Below, in pieces: positions 4,991-8,461 of a stretch of DNA of 8,461 nt. The stretch lies in contig JACDGF010000073.1 in assembly GCA_013815405.1 (NCBI GenBank), positions 1 through 8,461 of the forward strand. The letters run 5' to 3'. Both the position numbers and the translations under genes were made by a program. Positions within the stretch are counted from its first letter, which is position 1. Every line of letters begins with the position of its first letter. The notes under the pieces were generated by a model. That model worked only from the letters and a program-made list of their open reading frames with translations, made no database searches and was not told the DNA's origin. The stretch comes from Caulobacteraceae bacterium. Lineage in GTDB: Bacteria; Pseudomonadota; Alphaproteobacteria; Caulobacterales; Caulobacteraceae.

Positions 4991-6214
4991 ATGGCCGTCC
5001 TCGACTTGCGCAAAAAGCTCGCCATCCTCTCCGACGCCGCCAAATACGACGCCTCCTGCGCGTCGTCGGGGACGACGAGGCGCGATTCCCGCGGCGGCCG
5101 GGGCGTCGGCTCGTCCGGTCCCGGCATGGGCATCTGCCATGCCTATGCGCCGGACGGGCGCTGCATCTCCCTGCTCAAGATCCTGCTCACCAACTACTGC
5201 ATCTATGACTGCGCCTACTGCGTGAACCGCGTATCGTCCAACACGCCGCGGGCGCGCTTCACCATTGACGAAGTGGTCGGGCTGACCCTCAACTTCTACA
5301 AGCGCAACTATATCGAGGGCCTGTTCCTGTCCTCGGGGATCATCCAAAGCGGCGACTACACCATGGAGGCGATGGTGCGCGTGGCGCACGCGCTGCGCCT
5401 GGACCACGACTTCCGCGGCTATATCCACCTCAAGCTCATCCCCGAGGCGAGCCCCGCCCTCATCGCCGAGGCAGCCCTCCATGCCGATCGGGTGTCGATC
5501 AACATCGAGTTGCCGCGCGACGAGAGCCTGGCCCGCTTGGCCCCGGAAAAGGACGTGGCGGGGATCAAGCGCGCCATGGGAGAGATCCGCCTGGGCATCG
5601 AGTCGCGATCGGCGCCCGGGCGCAAGGCGCGGGCGCCGAAGTTCGCGCCGGCCGGGCAATCGACCCAGATGATCGTCGGGGCCGACCAGGCCGCCGACGG
5701 CGAGATCCTGGCGCGCGGCGAGGCGCTCTATGGACGCTACAAGCTTCGTCGCGTCTACTATTCGGCCTTCAGCCCCATACCCGAGGCCAGCGCCCGCCTG
5801 CCCCTGCAACGGCCGCCGGTCCTGCGCGAGCATCGCCTTTACCAGGCCGATTGGCTGCTGCGCTTCTACGGTTTTTCCCGGGCCGAGATCGTCGGGGAGC
5901 GGGACAACCTGGATCTGGCGGTCGACCCCAAGCTCGCCTGGGCCCTGCGGCACCGGGGCGACTTCCCGGTCGACGTCAACCTGGCCGACCGCGAGCGACT
6001 ATTGCGCACCCCCGGCCTGGGGGTGAGAAGCGTGGATCGGATCCTGGCCCTGCGCCGCCTGAAGCGGCTGCGGCTGGAGGACGTCCAGCGCCTTTGCCGC
6101 GGCGCGGACAAGGTCAAGCCGTTCGTCATCGCCGACGGCTGGTCCCCCCTCGCCCTGGCCGACGCCGAGCGTCCCCTCGCGGTCGCCGAACCGCGTCAGC
6201 TGAGCCTCTTCTGA
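4991..6214 (+). CDS. Putative DNA modification/repair radical SAM protein with C-terminal HhH and clamp-binding tail
   Basis: The product is 407 aa. C70, C74 and C77 in TNYCIYDCAYCVNR form the CxxxCxxC motif that binds the [4Fe-4S] cluster used to cleave S-adenosylmethionine. Family signatures are AKYDASCASSG (17-27), GICHAYAPDGRC (47-58), RNYIEGLFLSSGI (105-117), GYIHLKLIPEAS (143-154), NIELPRDESLARLAPEKD (171-188) and AGQSTQMIVGAD (221-232). This is the pattern I recall for the radical SAM family found beside UDG-superfamily and DUF4130 proteins (TIGR03916-like). A helix-hairpin-helix resembling ComEA lies at about 324-362 (PGLGVRSVDRIL), consistent with DNA binding. The last five residues, QLSLF (403-407), match the bacterial beta-clamp binding consensus. 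Further cysteines (C23, C49, C58) lie in conserved blocks. The reaction is unknown. The next gene starts 2 nt after the stop. ATG 4991 fits the conserved N-terminus. Confidence 0.9.
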   Translation: MAVLDLRKKLAILSDAAKYDASCASSGTTRRDSRGGRGVGSSGPGMGICHAYAPDGRCISLLKILLTNYCIYDCAYCVNRVSSNTPRARFTIDEVVGLTLNFYKRNYIEGLFLSSGIIQSGDYTMEAMVRVAHALRLDHDFRGYIHLKLIPEASPALIAEAALHADRVSINIELPRDESLARLAPEKDVAGIKRAMGEIRLGIESRSAPGRKARAPKFAPAGQSTQMIVGADQAADGEILARGEALYGRYKLRRVYYSAFSPIPEASARLPLQRPPVLREHRLYQADWLLRFYGFSRAEIVGERDNLDLAVDPKLAWALRHRGDFPVDVNLADRERLLRTPGLGVRSVDRILALRRLKRLRLEDVQRLCRGADKVKPFVIADGWSPLALADAERPLAVAEPRQLSLF

Positions 6215-6216
6215 TC

Positions 6217-7653
6217 ATGCGCATCGTCGAACTGGCCGGCGAGACGGACCTGGCTGGCTGGCGGCGCGCGGCGCGCGGGCTTCGCCTCGAGGGCGTCGCG
6301 CCCGATGAGGTTTGCTGGTCGGTGGCGCGGGCGGACCTGTTCGGCGCGCCGGATCACGCCGCCACCGGGGTCGCGGCCCCCGCGGATCGCGCCCTGACGG
6401 TTCCTCCCGCCTTGATCAGCCTGGCGGAAGGCGTCGCCTGCCATCGGTCGCCGGAGCGGTTCGCTCTTCTCTATCGCCTGCTCTGGCGATTGCGGGACGA
6501 GCCCCGGCTCCTCGAACTGCGCACCGACGGCGACATAGCCGCCGCCCTGGCGATGGCCAAGGCGGTCGCCCGCGCGTCGCACAAGATGAAGGCCTTCGTC
6601 CGTTTCCGCCGCGTCGACGGCGCCCGGCCGGAGACGTTCGTGGCCTGGTTCGAACCACCGCACCGGGTCGTCGAACGCACCGCGCCGTTTTTCGCCCGCC
6701 GCTTCGCCAACCTGCGTTTCTCCATCCTCACGCCCGACCTCTGCTGCTTCTGGGACGGGCGGGCGCTTCGTTTCGAGCCGGGCGTGGCGAAGCCGGATGT
6801 TCCGACGGTGGACGATCTGGAGTCCTATTGGCTCACCTACTACGCCTCCATCTTCAACCCGGCCCGCCTGAAGGTCGCGGCCATGCAATCCGAAATGCCT
6901 AAGCGCTATTGGCGCAACCTTCCGGAGGCCACGCTCATTCCCGGTTTGATCGACGGCGCCCGGCAAAGAAGCGAGGCGATGATGGCCAACGAAGCGAGCG
7001 AGCCGGCCCGGCGACTGCCGGCGCGTCCCACGGCGCCGGTTGGGCCCGCGAACGAGAACCGGACACCGGATACTCTGGACGAGGTCGCCGCCGGCGTGAT
7101 GGCCTGCCGACGATGCGACCTGTGGCGCGACGCCACCCGGGGCGTGGCGGGGGAAGGCGCCGGCCGCGCGCGCCTGATGCTGGTCGGCGAGCAACCCGGG
7201 GACCTCGAAGACCTCGCGGGGCGCCCCTTCATCGGGCCGGCCGGCCAAGTGCTGGATCGAGCCCTGGCCGCCGCCGGCGTTCCGCGCCAGGACGCCTATG
7301 TCACCAACGCCGTCAAGCACTTCAAGCACGAGCCGCGCGGCAAGCGGCGCCTCCACAAGACGCCGGGGACCGGCGAGGTCACCGCCTGCCGCTGGTGGCT
7401 GGACCACGAGCGCCGGATCGTCGGGCCCCGCGTAATCGTCGCCCTGGGCGGGACCGCCGCCCTGGCGGTGTTCGGCAGGCCGATGCCGATCATGAAGTCG
7501 CGCGGCCGGCCGTTCGCCCTCGACGGCGGCGCCCAGGCGGTGATCACCGTCCACCCCTCCTTCCTGCGGCGCCTCCCCGACGAGCGCGCCAAGGCCGAGG
7601 CCTACCGCGCTTTCGTGGACGATCTTGCGGCGGCCCACGCCCTGCTCGCCTGA
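6217..7653 (+). CDS. DUF4130 - UdgX fusion: DNA-metabolism domain plus covalent-type uracil-DNA glycosylase domain
   Basis: The product is 478 aa with two domains. Residues about 1-250 match the 'probable DNA metabolism protein' family (DUF4130, TIGR03915-like): SHKMKAFVRFRR (121-132), WFEPPHRVVERTAPFFARRF (144-163) and MPKRYWRNLPEATLIPGLI (227-245). A low-complexity linker follows (about 255-285). Residues about 286-478 are a UDG-superfamily domain of UdgX type: CRRC (297-300), GEQPGDLED (324-332), GRPFIGPAGQ (335-344), VTNAVKHFK (362-370), the R-loop KRRLH (376-380) and VHPS (445-448). In Mycobacterium smegmatis UdgX the histidine of KRRIH bonds covalently to the abasic sugar after uracil excision; H380 is the counterpart. 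C297, C300 and C391, plus H368 at a position that is cysteine in family 4 UDGs, are likely Fe-S ligands. Stop and start are separated as TGATCATG, indicating coupling to the radical SAM gene. Confidence 0.9.
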   Translation: MRIVELAGETDLAGWRRAARGLRLEGVAPDEVCWSVARADLFGAPDHAATGVAAPADRALTVPPALISLAEGVACHRSPERFALLYRLLWRLRDEPRLLELRTDGDIAAALAMAKAVARASHKMKAFVRFRRVDGARPETFVAWFEPPHRVVERTAPFFARRFANLRFSILTPDLCCFWDGRALRFEPGVAKPDVPTVDDLESYWLTYYASIFNPARLKVAAMQSEMPKRYWRNLPEATLIPGLIDGARQRSEAMMANEASEPARRLPARPTAPVGPANENRTPDTLDEVAAGVMACRRCDLWRDATRGVAGEGAGRARLMLVGEQPGDLEDLAGRPFIGPAGQVLDRALAAAGVPRQDAYVTNAVKHFKHEPRGKRRLHKTPGTGEVTACRWWLDHERRIVGPRVIVALGGTAALAVFGRPMPIMKSRGRPFALDGGAQAVITVHPSFLRRLPDERAKAEAYRAFVDDLAAAHALLA

Positions 7654-7656
7654 ACG

Positions 7657-7684
7657 CTCCGCCGGAAATTTTTAGCGGCGGGAG
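7657..7684 (+). terminator. Imperfect hairpin after the UdgX fusion gene (possible weak terminator)
   Basis: CTCCGCCG (7657-7664) pairs with CGGCGGGAG (7676-7684) with one bulged G. The loop is 11 nt and A/T-rich. No U-run follows the stem, so intrinsic termination is doubtful. It begins 4 nt after the UdgX stop and is the only stem I see before the next gene. Confidence 0.3.
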
Positions 7685-7755
7685 GAACACCCGCGTCCGG
7701 GGAAGGATTTAACAGGCCGCCAATCCGCACCGTCTCATGTCAACAAAGGATACCG

Positions 7756-8259
7756 ATGACCACCGACATCCAAGACCAGGCCGCCGTCGAAAAGAAACTC
7801 TGGAGCGAGATCGAGGACAGCCGCTTCGGCATGCTGGCGCCGATGAGCCCGCCGGGGGAGCACTTCCAGCCCATGACCGCCTTCGCCGAACCGGAGGCGG
7901 GAAAGATCTGGTTCTACACCCGCTCCGACAGCGACGTCGCGGTCGCGGCCCAGGACGGCGCCCCGGCGATGTTCGTGTTCATGTCCAAGGACAGGAAGCT
8001 GCAGGCCTCGATCAAGGGCGAGCTTCGCGCCACTCTCGACGCCCTGCATCGGGACAAGTTCTGGAATTCCGTGGTCTCGGCTTGGTTTCCCAAGGGCAAG
8101 GACGACCCCCACCTGACCATGCTCAGGTTCGATTGCGGCGAGGCCCAGGTTTGGCTTTCGGACGCGGGACCGGTAAAGTTCGGCCTCGAGATCGCCAAGG
8201 CCAACTTGACCGGCTCACCGCCCGACGTCGGCGGCCAGGCGACGCTGAAGTTGGGGTGA
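7756..8259 (+). CDS. General-stress-type FMN-binding split-barrel protein (pyridoxamine 5'-phosphate oxidase-like)
   Basis: The product is 167 aa and forms one split beta-barrel domain of the pyridoxamine-phosphate-oxidase-like superfamily, in the 'general stress protein 26' group. Visible blocks are SRFGMLAP (22-29), HFQPMTAFAE (36-45), IWFYTRSDSD (51-60, the usual flavin-contact strand), MSKDRKLQASIKGEL (76-90), WFPKGKDDPHLTMLRFD (110-126), AQVWLS (130-135) and DVGGQATLKLG (157-167). Proteins of this group bind FMN or related flavins. True pyridoxamine phosphate oxidase activity is unlikely and the physiological substrate is unknown. The ATG at 7756 has AAAGGA (7745-7750) 5 nt upstream, a good ribosome binding site. 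It follows the UdgX gene by 102 bp, so it probably has its own promoter. A GGAAC at 7684-7688 may be part of it. Confidence 0.88.
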   Translation: MTTDIQDQAAVEKKLWSEIEDSRFGMLAPMSPPGEHFQPMTAFAEPEAGKIWFYTRSDSDVAVAAQDGAPAMFVFMSKDRKLQASIKGELRATLDALHRDKFWNSVVSAWFPKGKDDPHLTMLRFDCGEAQVWLSDAGPVKFGLEIAKANLTGSPPDVGGQATLKLG

Positions 8260-8275
8260 GCCGACAAACGTCCGG

Positions 8276-8311
8276 GGCGTGAGGAGGTGGCTGCGCGCCC
8301 TTCCTCACGCC
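8276..8311. terminator. Hairpin between convergent genes, probable transcription terminator
   Basis: GGCGTGAGGA (8276-8285) and TCCTCACGCC (8302-8311) form a perfect 10-bp stem around a 16-nt loop. The stem begins 16 nt after the stress-protein stop and ends 7 nt before the stop of the convergent gene at the right edge, an ideal place for a bidirectional terminator. No clear U-run follows on either strand, so the function is inferred from position and stem strength. Confidence 0.55.
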
Positions 8312-8318
8312 TGTCCCG

Positions 8319-8461
8319 CTAGGCCGAAGGCGGCGGCGGCGGCGTCGGCGTGGCGCCGGTGGCCGGGGCCGGAGTCGTCGAACCCGGGACCGGCGCGCCA
8401 CCGTAGGGGCCGGCGGTTAGCGGCTTGGTCTTGCTCCGGGGGGCGGTGGCCGCCGCCGGGC
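8319..8461 (-). CDS. C-terminal end of an unidentified Pro/Ala-rich protein (5' part outside the window)
   Basis: On the minus strand the frame is open from the window edge to TAG at 8321-8319, giving about 47 residues. They are rich in Pro, Ala and Thr, contain LTAGPYGGAPVPG, and end in PTPPPPPSA. Such low-complexity tails occur at the ends of cell-envelope proteins, penicillin-binding proteins and others, so no function can be given. The call rests on the open frame, the hairpin just beyond its stop and the convergent arrangement. An open frame of this length could arise by chance at this GC content, and homology was not recognised. Confidence 0.45.
   Translation of the reverse strand, partial: PAAATAPRSKTKPLTAGPYGGAPVPGSTTPAPATGATPTPPPPPSA

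Noticed and set aside
5851..6216. N-terminal extension of the UdgX fusion frame by 122 residues
   Set aside because: It would overlap the conserved C-terminal part of the radical SAM gene in another frame and is Arg/Gly/Pro-rich. The ATG at 6217 fits the stop-start junction and the DUF4130 N-terminus.
6196..7638. A 480-aa minus-strand open frame opposite the UdgX fusion gene
   Set aside because: It mirrors the coding frame of the real gene, has no recognisable domain, and overlaps the radical SAM end. It is a codon-bias artefact.
7737..8282. A 181-aa plus-strand open frame overlapping the FMN-binding protein
   Set aside because: It is the wrong frame of the same region, with Arg/Gly/Pro-rich low complexity. 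The ATG at 7756 has the properly spaced AAAGGA and a recognised family sequence.

Overview
The window is very GC-rich and densely coded. It reads as a chromosomal segment of an alphaproteobacterium, most likely a member of the Caulobacterales (Caulobacter, Phenylobacterium or Brevundimonas type). The grounds are the protein sequences, promoter-like sequences close to the Caulobacter TTGACGS / GCTANAWC consensus, GANTC sites next to a start codon, an alphaproteobacterial type LexA box, and a palindromic intergenic element of a kind I associate with this group. The species assignment is inference.

Layout. Positions 1-246 hold the 3' end of a KirBac-type inward-rectifier potassium channel gene (+), followed by a 161-bp stretch with small hairpins. 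A small HD-domain alarmone hydrolase-like gene (408-944, -) is divergent from parE (1052-3040, +), the ATPase subunit of topoisomerase IV. parE is followed by a UPF0178/YaiI gene and arfB, a ribosome-rescue peptidyl-tRNA hydrolase. These three lie in one direction with short or overlapping junctions and are probably co-transcribed. A 139-bp element with perfect 24-bp terminal inverted repeats and three internal hairpins (3952-4090) separates arfB from a convergent adducin-like class II aldolase gene (4103-4873, -).

The most interesting part is 4957-7653. A radical SAM protein of the 'putative DNA modification/repair' family (4991-6214) is followed after 2 nt by a fusion protein (6217-7653). 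The fusion joins a DUF4130-type 'DNA metabolism' domain to a UdgX-type uracil-DNA glycosylase domain with the KRR-(I/L)-H loop, whose histidine bonds covalently to DNA in the characterised UdgX. The promoter in front of the pair carries a perfect GAAC-N7-GAAC, which is the reverse complement of the alphaproteobacterial SOS box GTTC-N7-GTTC, between its -35 and -10 elements. The radical SAM protein ends exactly in QLSLF, a consensus sliding-clamp binding pentapeptide. Together these suggest a DNA-damage-induced, replisome-targeted base-lesion or uracil-handling module whose chemistry is not established.

The right end has a general-stress-type FMN-binding split-barrel protein (7756-8259, +), a 10-bp-stem hairpin, and the Pro/Ala-rich C-terminal end of a convergent gene (8319-8461, -) that leaves the window. 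No tRNA, rRNA, CRISPR array, insertion sequence or phage gene was seen.
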